Assembly (NCBI GenBank): GCA_000310025.1
Contig: FN649758.1
Span: 1,426,602 to 1,490,601 of the forward strand
DNA: 64,000 nt
Reading direction: 5' to 3'
Source of the DNA: Ectocarpus siliculosus
Lineage: Eukaryota; Sar; Phaeophyceae; Ectocarpales; Ectocarpaceae
Shown here: in pieces, positions 1 to 10,425 of the stretch
Layout of the letters: every line of letters starts with the position of its first letter
How positions within the stretch are numbered: the stretch's first letter is position 1
Translations under genes and position numbers: made by a program
Notes under the pieces: model-generated
Seen by the model: only the letters and a program-made list of their open reading frames with translations
What the model was told of the DNA's origin: nothing
The model's database searches: none

Positions 1-18
1 GGGGGGGGGGGGGGGGGG
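1..18. repeat. poly-G tract at window edge
   Basis: The window opens with 18 consecutive G. Together with the G-tracts at 352-366 and in RepG copies, it shows that long G homopolymers are common here. It may be the edge of another RepG copy cut by the window, but no RepG sequence follows it. Confidence 0.6.
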
Positions 19-221
19 CACCGGGGTATACATTGGGGGGTGGGGTAGAAGGTCAGAAGGTAGCGGTTCAGTCTGTGTGATTGATTGCGTCGTCGATCGC
101 TCGTGTGCACTCCTCTCCGCGCATTTTCCACCGGCACAGCAGACCCAAAACCCTGGAGACAACGTGCTAAACACTTTAGTTCCCGGTCGCAACGTGTAGT
201 GCAGCAGCACATAGCGCCTAC

Positions 222-2586
222 CTCCGCGAGGTGTTGACGACTCTCTTCATCATGAGCTTGTAGCGCGGCTCGAACAGGTGCAGCTGCAGGCTCTCTCCAG
301 GAAACATGGGCACGTTGTCTGGAACAATTCGATACAAGATTGGGAGAAGAACGGGGGGGGGGGGGGTACTCATAGTCGTGCATGCCGTAATCGTTAGACC
401 ATTGACCTCCCATCCCTACAAAGCCGGGACGGAGCATGCCAGGTTCTCACCGGACTAGGCTCTCACGTCACCAAGCGCGAAGCGCCGTGAGGTATTCGGC
501 GAGTCGCATAAAGGGTGCGCTGCATCCTGCTAAGCATGTTCGGCATCTTGTGCTTACTTCCTTGCCTACGGATGACAGCTGCGTATGACTTAATTTATTT
601 TCTGGTGCTTTCACTTCCAGAGACAGCTGTAAGCGGTGTGTAACTGCCTCGAGGGTGCTTGACCAATATTAACACAACGTGCGATCATCCCCTTTGCGCG
701 GAGTCAGGGTTCTCGACTCCGCACAACATGATCTACTCGACCACCAGTCATGGTTACCGCAAAAAAAAAAAACGAAGGCAAAAAAAAAAGCGGTAACCTG
801 GTTGCCGAGTTCACGAAGTGAATTGGCTTGTTTTACAACATCGCTGCCAAGCGACGAAAACCCAACCCCGATGGCAAACACCGACGGGGGGGCTTGTTTT
901 ACAACGGGGGGGGAGGGCTAAGAAGTAGTGATGGATATTGAGGCGATTTTTCAGGCGTGAATACGGGCGGTGGTTGATGGAGGATGTTGTGATACTATTA
1001 TTGTAGCGACACACCAAAACATTTCTCTTGACGATGGAAGAAGAAAAAAAAAACGGGACCGCGGCAACGGCGGCGGTAGCGGGCATCAACAGCAGTCTCT
1101 CATGCTCTGGAAAAAAAATAAGCCGAGAGGCTGTAGTTCGGGTTCGGATGACGACGACTAACCGGGAGAGGACCACATTTGACCAGTGGCATCATCCGCT
1201 GACTAGAGGGGGCATACCGAAGTAAAGTTGCGAGGACCCTCTTGCCCAGAAGAAGAAAAAAAAAACGGCCAATGACGAAAAAACGGCCGTGTTAAGGAGG
1301 CCGCGGTGTTGACGAACAAAGCGATGAGAGCAATGGCAGCATGCCACGGTGCAAAATGCCAACGATAACCGCCGACTCAAAGAGCTGTTCCAAGCTAGAA
1401 CAAGGCCCGAGCGTGGGGCAGAGGGGAGTGCTCACCTCCGCTCCTCCGCGTGCCGACACGCTAGTGTCGGGACCCCAAAACGCCGGTTGCCGATACACAC
1501 ACCAGACTACGTCATCAAGCTCCTCTTCAACGTACACTCAGCGTCACAACTTTAAAAGACGCTATCCTACTCAACAGGGCGCGGAAACACTACAACAAGC
1601 TGTCGGATTAGGCCACCAAACCACCTTACACTCCACCACCACTAGAACGACGTGACTGACTGACGCACAATAAAAGACGGGCAGCACGGTCATGAACTTC
1701 TCCCGCTCCGCCTCCACCTCCTTCAGCCGGGCCGCCGCGAGCTCAGGGAAGCAGGTTCGGGCGATGTTGGCGAGCATCACGTCCTCCGGCTGATCTTCCG
1801 CACTGTGGAATTATTATAGCAGTATTCGTTTTGGCACTTGTTGGTTCATGTGCGATGAGCGTGTGCAAACAAGCAGGCGGGAGGTAACGTTTTTGCTGAC
1901 AACGAGTTCGAAGATGTTTGGTCTATATATAAGGTCTGTAAGCGAAACATGAACATTGATCCTTCGAACAAACCATGTAAACATCGCGCCCCCAGCTGTC
2001 ATTTTGCATACATATGTAGGAGCTGCGATGGTGCCATTTTTGAGACAAGCGAATCCGCGCACAAGGCCGCGCGGAAATCACTGCGCTCCATGTACACTTT
2101 AAATATGTGGCTGAAGAACAAAAGAGTGCCCGAATATTTTGAGGTTTCTCTGGTAGAAGAACAAACCTACGGCGTCACATGGCCGGCATGTAAACCTTGC
2201 TCACACGCATATGTATCAATTTTGAGCGCAAAGAAAAGAGGTGATGGGCAACGTGCGATGATGTGTGTGTGTGTGTGTGTGTTTACTACTTTTATCGTAG
2301 CATCGACCGCGCTAACCGGCTGACCAATTTATCATTCTGTTACTACTTATCGATGGCTTTGGGGGGGGGGGGGGCAAGACGAATAAAAACACAAATGCTC
2401 GCCTGTTGTGACACACCGCTCGACACGTGGGGCACTTCTTCTTGTTCCGGCGTAGGGTGTTGACGAGGCAGACCCTGCAAAAGGAGTGCCCGCAGCTGAG
2501 GCTCACGGGCTCGCACACCAAAAACAGGCATACGGCGCACTCCAGGGCAGCCAGCGGGAGAGTGGCGGTGCCCCCGGCGCGCCCAC
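222..2586 (-). CDS. RING-LON protein (LONRF-like E3 ligase), partial
   Basis: Three minus-strand exons join in phase: 2586-2415, 1802-1669 and 318-222. The first encodes a RING-HC finger, with CAVC, then CGHSFCRVC, then CPTC spaced like the C3HC4 consensus. The second encodes the FP-rich helical linker found between RING and LON domains, ending LPVFY. The third encodes the start of an ATP-dependent-protease LON N-terminal domain, reading NVPMFPGESLQLHLFEPRYK, which contains the family's FPGE..PLH.FEPRY signature. Proteins with RING followed by LON (LONRF family) are ubiquitin ligases; that function is inferred. The rest of the LON domain should continue below position 222: a candidate acceptor lies at 153-154, but I could not fix the frame. 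The N-terminal exons above 2586 were not identified. A RepG repeat sits in the intron at 350-905, just upstream of the LON acceptor. The phases (1/2, 2/1, 1/2) make accidental alignment unlikely. Confidence 0.72.
350..905 (+). repeat. RepG dispersed repeat, copy 1 (full length)
   Basis: This copy starts with a G-tract followed by TACTCATAGTCGTGCATGCC and ends with the tail GATGGCAAACACCGACGGGG. It matches copies at 26.7-27.5, 37.9-38.4, 39.9-40.4 and 59.3-60.1 kb over about 550 bp. It has no long ORF, no terminal inverted repeats and no obvious target-site duplication. It lies in an intron of the RING-LON gene, antisense to it, with the G-tract (C-tract on the sense strand) about 33 nt upstream of the acceptor at 319-320. 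Confidence 0.85.
906..1668. other. intronic DNA, no recognised gene
   Basis: This stretch lies inside the RING-LON intron. It holds A-rich homopolymers and short ORFs with biased composition. No exon or repeat family was recognised. Confidence 0.4.
2255..2340 (-). repeat. detached LINE 3' tail with (GT)n
   Basis: A (TG)n run is followed by AGCATCGACCGCGCTAACCG and GCTGACCAAT. Read on the minus strand this is the same 3' terminus as the LINE copies at 34.7-37.9 kb. It lies in the RING-LON intron between the exons ending at 2415 and starting at 1802. Confidence 0.7.
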
Positions 2587-2652
2587 CTGCACAAAAAGAA
2601 CAAAAAAAACATAACAAAATGGTACATACGAAAAACAAACAAAACAGCAGTT

Positions 2653-2815
2653 GAGCCTGTAACCCACAGGGAGGGGAGATATCGCTGTGTGCAGGTCGGG
2701 AAACCGTAGAAATACAGCTAGTCTCCGCTGACGCGATATTTTCATTGCTTATCTACGTAGACTCTTTTCTACCAAGGGTTAGAAATGGAATCGTTGTTTC
2801 ATACTACGAAAAGGA
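2653..2815 (-). repeat. dispersed repeat R3, minus-oriented copy
   Basis: Its reverse complement matches 4090-4250 and 10040-10215 over about 160 bp, including the blocks CATCTCTAT, AGATTAGCAATG-like and TACCTGTAT..CTACGATTTCCC. A partial copy is at 60935-61020. It has no coding capacity and its family is unknown. Confidence 0.6.
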
Positions 2816-3334
2816 AAAAGAAGTGGACGAATATCGAGAGCGTCGGATAGAGATACGAGGCTAGGCCGGCGCATACGCATGTTTAAGACGCTAGATTGAT
2901 ATCTTCATTGGCTATGATGTTCTTCTTGCCGTCAACACGTCAACACCCGCTTTGCGACTGCTGTGAACGACGCGAACAAAGCGGCATTTCACGTGGGTCA
3001 TGACGCCTGCAGCTATTCCTTCGCTTTTTTTGCTGTAAAACCACAATGATTTTTCATCTCTATATATCAGTTTAGAGTCCGGGATAGAGGTATTCTTTTT
3101 TACAAACCGAAATCCCACCACAGCAAAGTACCTCCGTTGTTAGTGAAGGAAGACAACCAACGGCACAGGCCCCGGCAAATTTGTTCCGGTAAGTTTCACT
3201 GGCTTCTCAAGTGTCGGTACCACGGCGTGAACGTACCAAGCCCACCATCCAACAAGAGTCCTCAAAACTTGCGGTGAAGAATTCAACTTGCGTGTTCCCC
3301 GCCGGGCTGATATTTCGAATGGGTTGTCAATTTT
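2816..3334. other. intergenic DNA, nothing recognised
   Basis: This is AT-balanced sequence with only short ORFs. No splice-supported exon or known repeat was seen. Confidence 0.4.
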
Positions 3335-3575
3335 TGCCCCGGTGGTCTAGCAGTATCTAGCAGTAACCTCGTATGTACACACATACGTAAGTAGCAGGTT
3401 TGGAATTCGATTCTCTCTCCGGAGTGGAAAGAGAACTCTGCAGTTTGCATTGAGAAAGCGATTGACTCGTGAGCATACACGCTCTTCTTCCGCTCACGGT
3501 GGACGAGGGAAAGGGACGGGCTCAACCCTCCCCAGGGAAAAAAATGACAAAATGAAAAGTGCGGCGAAAAATCAA
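3335..3575 (+). repeat. tRNA-derived SINE, copy 1
   Basis: The element opens with GCCCCGGTGGTCTAG, which contains an RNA polymerase III box A-like motif. A box B-like GAATTCGATTCTC follows about 70 bp downstream. The body then shares blocks such as GGGAAAGGGACGGGCTC with a second copy at 34153-34380. The tRNA arms do not fold properly, so this is not a functional tRNA gene. Confidence 0.5.
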
Positions 3576-4089
3576 ACGAAAGTGCGGCTGCTTGAATCCG
3601 GCTGGTAAATTTACGTCCAACTATCAAGTACTGCAAGGTACACCAGAAGGTGCGTAACAACTGGCGCCAGAAATTAATTAGGAAACGAGCGCTCACAGCA
3701 GTTCTCGCCGTAAACTGGCGTCTTTGACTTATCATGGTCGATGTTATTCGAAGGAGAAAGCAAATAAGCACACAACAAGCTGCCGCAAAAAAAAAATACA
3801 GTTGTACTGACTGTAGCAAGTAAAGGAGCAGTATTCGGTATTCGGTTAGTTCAGTTGTAACGAAAGTCAAACTTTGTGGCCTTCTTTCTTCCGCATTCTA
3901 TCATCTATCATATGCCCCTCGAGAGAGAAGATAGACAGACGGAGAGAGTCAGACAGACACAAGAGGAGTGCTGGCACTGGTGACTCTCTTGCACACGATC
4001 CATGCTCCGATATATGCTGGTGAGGATGGCAATATACCACGAAAAATCATTGAGCAAGTACGGTGAGTGGGGAGTTGATGATTTTCATA

Positions 4090-4250
4090 CAAGCACCAAG
4101 ATATATATATTTTTTTATTTTCTTAATATGACACGACGAATCCATCTCTATCTGAGAAAAGAGTCTAAGATAGATTAGCAATGAATCCATAGCGTCAGAG
4201 GAAGGCTACCTGTATTTCCACGATTTCCCGAGCAGCACACAGCATCTAAT
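4090..4250 (+). repeat. dispersed repeat R3, plus-oriented copy
   Basis: It starts at an (AT)n/T-rich run and continues TATGACACGACGAATCCATC, the same order of blocks as at 10040-10215. Confidence 0.6.
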
Positions 4251-4505
4251 AATAATTGCGCCGAGTATGTAGATACGGATGATGCTCTGATGGTAAATTT
4301 GTACCGGCTTCATACAACGTGGTTTACAGCAGTAGATCTCCAGCTATCGTACAAAGGAGGGTCGGGGTCGGCCGGTCCTAAACGAGGGTCACGCATCCGC
4401 CAGAGCTAGCGTAGTCCTAACATGCACTCGTTCCGATAGAAGCTCGTTGCCTGGGCCTCGACGCCGCTGTGCGGCGTTGTCAGCTCGTGGTCGTTACACG
4501 AGCGG

Positions 4506-4802
4506 GTGCCGACGCAGTATGACTCATTCATGTGCCTCTTGGACCGGGGAGATTTCGACGAATCCCGGGGACATTTTCAGACCGTTTGCACTCAATTGCG
4601 AAGCTATCACAAGGCCAATCGCGCCGGAACTTTTTCCCTAGCCTATGAGAACCCGACCTCGAACGTTTCCGCACAACGTAGGACAGTTAGGGCCATCCTA
4701 GCGGTGGCACGGGAGGTCGAAAACTCTGAAGAAAGAGGAGATGGATCTGGACATCGGAACACTGCTGTGTTTGTACAACACTTTTTCGGCGCTACAGCCT
4801 GA
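4506..4802 (+). CDS. hypothetical exon-like ORF
   Basis: This open frame has balanced composition and no low-complexity sequence (for example CLLDRGDFDESRGHFQ). An acceptor-like GACGCAG lies just upstream at about 4519. I recognise no domain and see no partner exon. It could be a decayed gene fragment or chance. Confidence 0.2.
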   Translation: MPTQYDSFMCLLDRGDFDESRGHFQTVCTQLRSYHKANRAGTFSLAYENPTSNVSAQRRTVRAILAVAREVENSEERGDGSGHRNTAVFVQHFFGATA

Positions 4803-5469
4803 AATCCTCTGCCAATGAAGCTGCGAACACCAACGCTGCAAACGTCACGGATTCCATGATAGCTAGTCAGAGCTAGACAGGTGATGACCCCGGCTTGAAG
4901 AATTGGCACGCGCAGGTAACGCTTGCTCCTGGACCCTTCGCGAGGAGGTGTTAAGGTGTTCAACTACAGCGGCTAAATAATGTGTGAGTGGACACAGAAA
5001 ACTCAGACTTTGGAGACATCAAGTCAACAACCGATTTGGCCTGAGCGTTCACTGACCAACCACAGAACTAAAAAAAACACGGACAAAGTCTCCGAACCTT
5101 GAGGTGTCTTGCTCATCCCTCCACCATCGCCCTTCCCCGAGGCGGTCTCCCTCGTAAGGTCCATGCGGCGCGTGTGTGGCACACAACAAGCATGCTGGAT
5201 GATGCGATGGGATCTTCGTAGATGTGCCGTTGGATTTCGTTGGATTTTAAAGGTCAGCGCCGCACCTCATTGGCTCACCAAGAGATGACCAGATGACCCG
5301 TCTACGTTTTCCGCTCTGCTCTACAGTCTATCTCCTGATCTCCCGCCCTACCTACCTCTCCCTCCTCTCCCCGGAGCCCCCTGCCTGTGCCTGCCCTGCC
5401 CGAAGACTGGCGACTATGACTCTCATAACCATAGTCCTTGTTCATCACTGCCAGCTCTAGGAGGACGCA

Positions 5470-5655
5470 ATGGCAGCAGAATTCGCCGACGTGACGAGGC
5501 TCTTGCAAGCCACAATCAAGGAGATAGAGGAACGCTGCGGGTCCTTCGAACACGCTTCGATTAGGATGAAAGACGTGATGGCCGGCGGGGCCGCGTGGAC
5601 CCAGAAGGGGCGAGGAAACGCCGCCATCGCCGCCGCTCGTTGGTGGTGGGCAGAG
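5470..5655 (+). CDS. candidate first exon, unknown protein
   Basis: An ATG opens a 62-codon frame reading MAAEFADVTRLLQATIKEIE and ending WWWAE, directly followed by a GT donor (GTGCGG) in phase 0. The segment predicts one amphipathic helix with no repeats. It could be the 5' exon of the gene whose next phase-0 exons lie at 9303-9371 and 10426-10533, but that join spans 3.6 kb and is not proven. No family was recognised. Confidence 0.3.
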
Positions 5656-6294
5656 GTGCGGGTGTCTGGAGAGTGCTTGCGCGGAAGGTGGTGCACAGCA
5701 GCAGCATGGTAGGCAATGCGTTACGCTCAGGACGCGTTTGAAATGTGTGAAGAATTAGGCCGCGGTCTGTTCAATTTCAAATTTTGCAGAAAAAATAAGA
5801 GCGGTTCCAACTTGCAACGTTGCAACGCTGCATTTTTGAAGGTGGGAAACGCATTTGTAGCTTCTTGGTCATATCAGTTGAGGTGTCCGCACCACTTCTC
5901 TGCATGATGTGCCGATTATGTCCTTCACTGCTGATGGTCTACGCTATGGATGCTATCAATATGGCCTCAACGAGCCGACAGGGGCTACAGCAGTAGATGC
6001 GTCATCCAAGCAAGTTCTCCGCCTCGATTCGGAAAGTTGCGGCTCGTATGTATGCGTAGAAACAACAACATAGCATACAGGTAGGTCCAGCAAGTTGTCG
6101 AGGAGACGTTCAGCGTTCCTGTGAAGGCATAATGTTGCGACATAACGGAGGGTTTCTCCTCGATATTGTTGTCGTTGACCCGGTAGATACTGTAAAGAAG
6201 ACGACAGGGGAATATTATGCGTGTCTGTGATTATTATTAGAAGCTGCTGCAGCAGCTGCTGTCTTGTTTACTTGTTCATCACGTCGGCATCATT

Positions 6295-6565
6295 TCCCGC
6301 CGAAACCACTGCTGTACAATACAGCAGTAATTTGGGCGGTAACTGGCCACCACGGTAAATTCTGTACCGCAACTGGTCACCACGGTAATTTTCTTGTACG
6401 GTAACCAGCCACTACGGCAATGTACAGAAATGTGCATTTTTTTCCGGTAACCGGTAACCACGGCGGTAGTTCTTTCTTGTACGGTAACAAGTCACCACAG
6501 AAATGCACGCAAGTGTGCTATTTTATTTGTTACCGTAAATTGTCACCACGGTGTAAGCAAAGGTA
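6295..6565. repeat. degenerate tandem repeat (GGTAAC..CACCACGGTAA)
   Basis: A unit of roughly 35-45 bp built around GGTAACTGGTCACCACGGTAA recurs at least six times, with T-rich spacers (TTTCTTGTAC). Related single units occur at about 7965-8165. There is no ORF. Confidence 0.6.
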
Positions 6566-6584
6566 CCGTAAGGTTGCGGGTCAG

Positions 6585-7530
6585 CGCACGGTCCGGAGTT
6601 TTCGCACGGTCCGGAGTCATCGCACAGGGGTGCGACGAAAATTAAATGGCATAATTATTTAATTCGATTCCCGCACAGGGTCCGGAGTTACAATACCGCA
6701 CAGGGGTGCGATGACTCGCAACCTACAGTAGGGTGGTGGTTGATTGCCAGCGATTCCGGGGTAATTTTCACCCCTGCAACTATGCCAGTGCTGGTATGTA
6801 GCTCTGCTGTATGTATGGGTAGGTAGGTCATCGTCGCATACCACACGTGGATGTATGAAGGAAATGAAACACTTGGTATTTCCATTGGATCGGTAAACTT
6901 GAACATTGTCCATTCAACCAAAACACGAGAAGAACAAAAAACAGCCATCAGCCAAAACAACTAGCAGCAGTAACTACCCATGGGCCAGCACCATGGAACA
7001 ACAGCACTATTGTACCTGTGTTCTACTTCTTTCGCTACGAAACAAATTTCAACCCCGTCACCACCAGAAACACCTAACAGCGCCAACCTCTGTACTGCTG
7101 GGATGCTCACACAAGCATGTTCGGGCAGCCAACCTGCCACTACTGGTGTGTGTGTGTGCTTTCTCGAAAACCTAGCATCCATCGGGCTAACTGCTGTGGT
7201 TGGCTGACGTGCGCATGTGTGTGTACGTTGCGTGTGGAGCCTGCAACCGCAGCACAACTGAGGTGTCCGTGCGTCTGCAAAGTTGTTTCTTTCAAGTACC
7301 GCACATACCGGAGTTATCGCACAGGGGTGTGCAGGGTTTACTCAGGACCGCACATACTGGAGTCATCGCACAGGGGTGTGCGTCATGTATCGAAACCAAA
7401 TGATTTAATTCAATTTCCGCACAGGGTGTGGAATCATCGCACGGTCCGGAGTCATCGCACAGGGGTGCGATGAAAATAAAAATGGCGAAAATGTTTAAAA
7501 AACGACCGCACGGGGGTGCGCTGACCCGCA
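6585..7530. repeat. cluster of TCGCACAGGGGTGCGA stem-loops
   Basis: A 16 bp inverted repeat (TCGCAC, loop AGGG, GTGCGA) and close variants occur at 6620-6635, 6696-6711, 7317-7332, 7366-7381, 7455-7470 and 7506-7521. They are usually preceded by CGGTCCGGAGTCA. The copies fall into two clusters separated by about 600 bp of non-repetitive DNA. Confidence 0.65.
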
Positions 7531-8352
7531 ACCTTACGGTGTAAGTCGTTGTACAGTTAACCACACCATGGGCACGTCGGGCCCTGTTTCGTTTGCTTGC
7601 TTTCAAGTGTTCCTTACGCGGTCACCGCTCAACAAACGTGCGCGATACGTTCACCGAGCGTAACGTCCGTCAACCAAATTTGAAACCGGTCGCATGGAAA
7701 GAAGGGTGAAAACCAGACAGCATATATCCGCTTTGTTGCAGGCAGGCTCTCGTGGCCTCTAGACGACGACGTAAGTCCAGCGCTGCGCCAAGCAAGTATT
7801 CATCAGCAGAAAGGGCATCAGGCAACAAACAAGCGCCGACTTCCCAGTCCACGGAGAAACGGTAATTGCTGCAAGTGCATACCGATTTGCCTAGAGGGGC
7901 ACATGAGCATTTACTGTGGCGTACAATAATGTGCTTGGTGTTTCTACGCCGTAGATGGGATTCTAATGTTCTTTCGGTAATGTACTCCGCGGTAACTCGA
8001 AAGCGCGTGAAGTGCGATATTTGCGCGGTAGTTTTTTGTAACGGTAATGGGGCAATTCAATTTGTTCGCTAACGGTTTGGGCGCGACGGTAATGGCAAGC
8101 CCAATTTTCACGGAAACAATTGGGATGGGAGCCGTAGTTACCGTGGTTTTTCCGCAGCAAAGTTACCGCATGCCCAGTATCCAACCAGTAAATCGAGCTT
8201 AAGCGCCCTTTGTGAGCCCCGTCAAGAGCCCCTACTTGTATACTCGAACCTATCTAGCGGCCCTGTAGCCCACAAGAGGAACGAAGAGAGCCCCGGCCTC
8301 GACAAAAACTACAGCCGGCGCCACATATCTGTACTGCTGGAGTCTACAGAGG

Positions 8353-8490
8353 GGTCCGTGTTTAGTACTGGTATGTACCCTGAGAATTCACCGTGCACTG
8401 ACGATGACTTGGAAATTCAGTGTGCGCCCGCCGAAAACACCGGCAGTATACCGGGCGTTGGCACTATTCAACCGGCACTAAACAGGGACC
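8353..8490. mobile_element. MITE with GGTCC..TTTAGT terminal inverted repeats
   Basis: The left end GGTCCGTGTTTAGTACTGG and right end CCGGCACTAAACAGGGACC are inverted repeats. The same termini bound a 150 bp element at 29804-29955. There is no ORF, so it is a non-autonomous DNA transposon. The target-site duplication is not clear. Confidence 0.7.
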
Positions 8491-9302
8491 CACCCCCCTC
8501 TGTACCGCGTCCCACCAAGTAAGAAAAAAAAAAAGTGCTTCCTACCGCCGTGTTTAGGAACCTTTTTGCACTGCGCAGTTTGTTTTGATGTTTAGGTTAC
8601 GGTTGGATGGGTACAATCGAAAGGTAGGACATTTTTGTACGTAACACTGTCAGTCTTGTTCGCGAATTTATCCGGGACATTTAGTAGACTGGACTTTTTT
8701 ATCGATGTGATGGAGACTAATTTTTGTATTGATTCCGAACAGGAAACATGAACAGAGAGATGCGAACAAATCCATTCTATTGGGCTGCTGCGGTACCATC
8801 TCGAACGGTTGTCAATAGTGCTGCTTTTGTGGTTCATGTCTTGCGTTCAGAATGTTGAATCCCACACCTCATGCTCGTCCCGTCATCGTGGACAGTCCTG
8901 TGGCGAATCATGAAAAATCCCAGATACCAAGTGACACCAAGACGAGCATATCGTCGTTTTCACGCACGACGTTTGGTTGCAACTTCCCTCCCATCTTGCG
9001 CCGACTTTCATCAGCTGGCCACCACGTGACGTGCCCAATCGATCTTTCTCTGCTGTGGTGTTTATCAGTGTTGTGGTACTCTGCCTTCCAGATAGGTTTC
9101 AGGGATGTACCCGCACATCGAACCCATCTATCTCTCGTATGTATCCCTCTATAGTATCGTCACCCGATGCATCATATGCGTGATGGCCGTGGAGTTCGAT
9201 GGCTGACAGACCACTGCACCTTCCGCCTGGCTGCACGCGCCTTCTTCCTGTGTGCTGCCCACGTCTAATGGTTATGTGTGTCGTCGACACGCTATCCAGT
9301 AC

Positions 9303-9371
9303 ATGTCGGTGAAAGACGCTATCATGAGCCTCATCGACGGCAGGATTCGGCACGAGTGGCAAAGGTATCAG
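9303..9371 (+). CDS. candidate exon upstream of the TPR-LRR gene
   Basis: The frame reads MSVKDAIMSLIDGRIRHEWQ and ends RYQ at a GTGAGA donor in phase 0. The next in-phase exon candidate is 10426-10533. The donor is immediately followed by (AC)n and a LINE 3' tail. The upstream boundary is unknown and ATG 9303 may be internal. No domain was recognised. Confidence 0.3.
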
Positions 9372-9590
9372 GTGAGACACACACACAATGTTTTCAACCG
9401 CATTGAGACTGACGTCTTTTCATTGGTCAGCCGGTTAGCGCGGAGTCGATGCTAATAATGAAAACACACACACACACCCGATGCCTCCCCCTCACGGGGT
9501 CCCAGTTAACGCACTGAGACTGACGTCTTTTCATTGGTCAGCCGGTTAGCGCGGTTCGATGCTAGTAGTAAAAGACGCACACAAACACAT
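9372..9590 (+). repeat. two LINE 3' tails in tandem
   Basis: Two copies of GACTGACGTCTTTTCATTGG followed by CAGCCGGTTAGCGCGG and an (AC)n tract lie at 9406-9475 and 9518-9590. The second is preceded by CCTCACGGGGTCCCAGTT, which also lies just upstream of the tail in the longer LINE copies at 34.8 and 35.95 kb. Confidence 0.75.
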
Positions 9591-10039
9591 GCCCACCCCG
9601 CTGTTCATGCCGCGACATGGCGGAGGCTATATTATTATTTTTAACGAGGCGGAGAACATTAAGCACCGCTGCTTCATGAACCGCTTCATGTAGTCTTGCC
9701 GACAATAAGCACCTGTCCTTGTTGGCGAAATAGAGAGCGGGTACTACTGCTGCAAAGATTACGAGCCATCTCAAACACCCTGGACAGGCCTTCCGAAGCT
9801 CAGTTACTCCGCAAAGAAGAGGGTTCGAAAGCCAACCGACACGCGCAAGAGAAGCAAACTCTCGACGAGACCTTGCCGAGAACCCTATCTTCGTCACCGG
9901 CAGCCTGTTCGGTCGCGGAGCGATTGAGCCTTGAAAGTCGGTCAAGGAGGCGTGCTGTTTCGGTCCACATCGTCCGCAGACTCGAGAGTGGCCTCTGGTG
10001 CACTACTACCCTGTACCGACACTTTTTTTCCTCTCATGT

Positions 10040-10215
10040 ACCAGGTACATATATATATATATTTTTTCTTTTCTTAGTATGACACAACGAATCCATCTCT
10101 ATCATAGAAAAGAGTCAGAGACAGATTAGCAATGCATTCATAGCGTCAGAAAGTACCTGTATGTCTACGATTTCCCAGACAGCATATAGGGACATCTCCC
10201 CTGCGGGTAACAGTA
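10040..10215 (+). repeat. dispersed repeat R3, plus-oriented copy
   Basis: It begins at an (AT)n run and shares the full block order with 4090-4250. It continues into CATCTCCCCTGCGGGTAACA, which matches the reverse complement at about 2660. Confidence 0.6.
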
Positions 10216-10425
10216 CATATTGCAATGCCGCAGCAGCACCGGAAACCGCAAAAGTGTTGGGGTGCGTGTTTTCCACTTGATACCAAATCAGCGGCGGCAG
10301 CGGCGTGGTTACAACGTTGGTCTCGCCGCCACAACCCCGTGCCGAACACGCTTCGGCGGGGTTCGTTTTTGCGGGAATGGTGCGTTTGAGGATGTGCTTC
10401 GTTGTCTTTCCCCTTCGCTACGCAG

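Noticed and set aside
3283-3870. 195-codon minus-strand ORF with hydrophobic start
   Set aside because: It runs through the SINE copy and A/T-rich DNA, has no recognisable domain, no splice support and ordinary third-position composition.
6295-7530. CRISPR-like array
   Set aside because: Repeat length and spacing vary, spacers are related to each other, and the organism is eukaryotic.
9696-10082. 128-codon plus ORF as an exon of the TPR-LRR gene
   Set aside because: There is no phased splice pair with 9371 or 10426, and its end runs into repeat R3.
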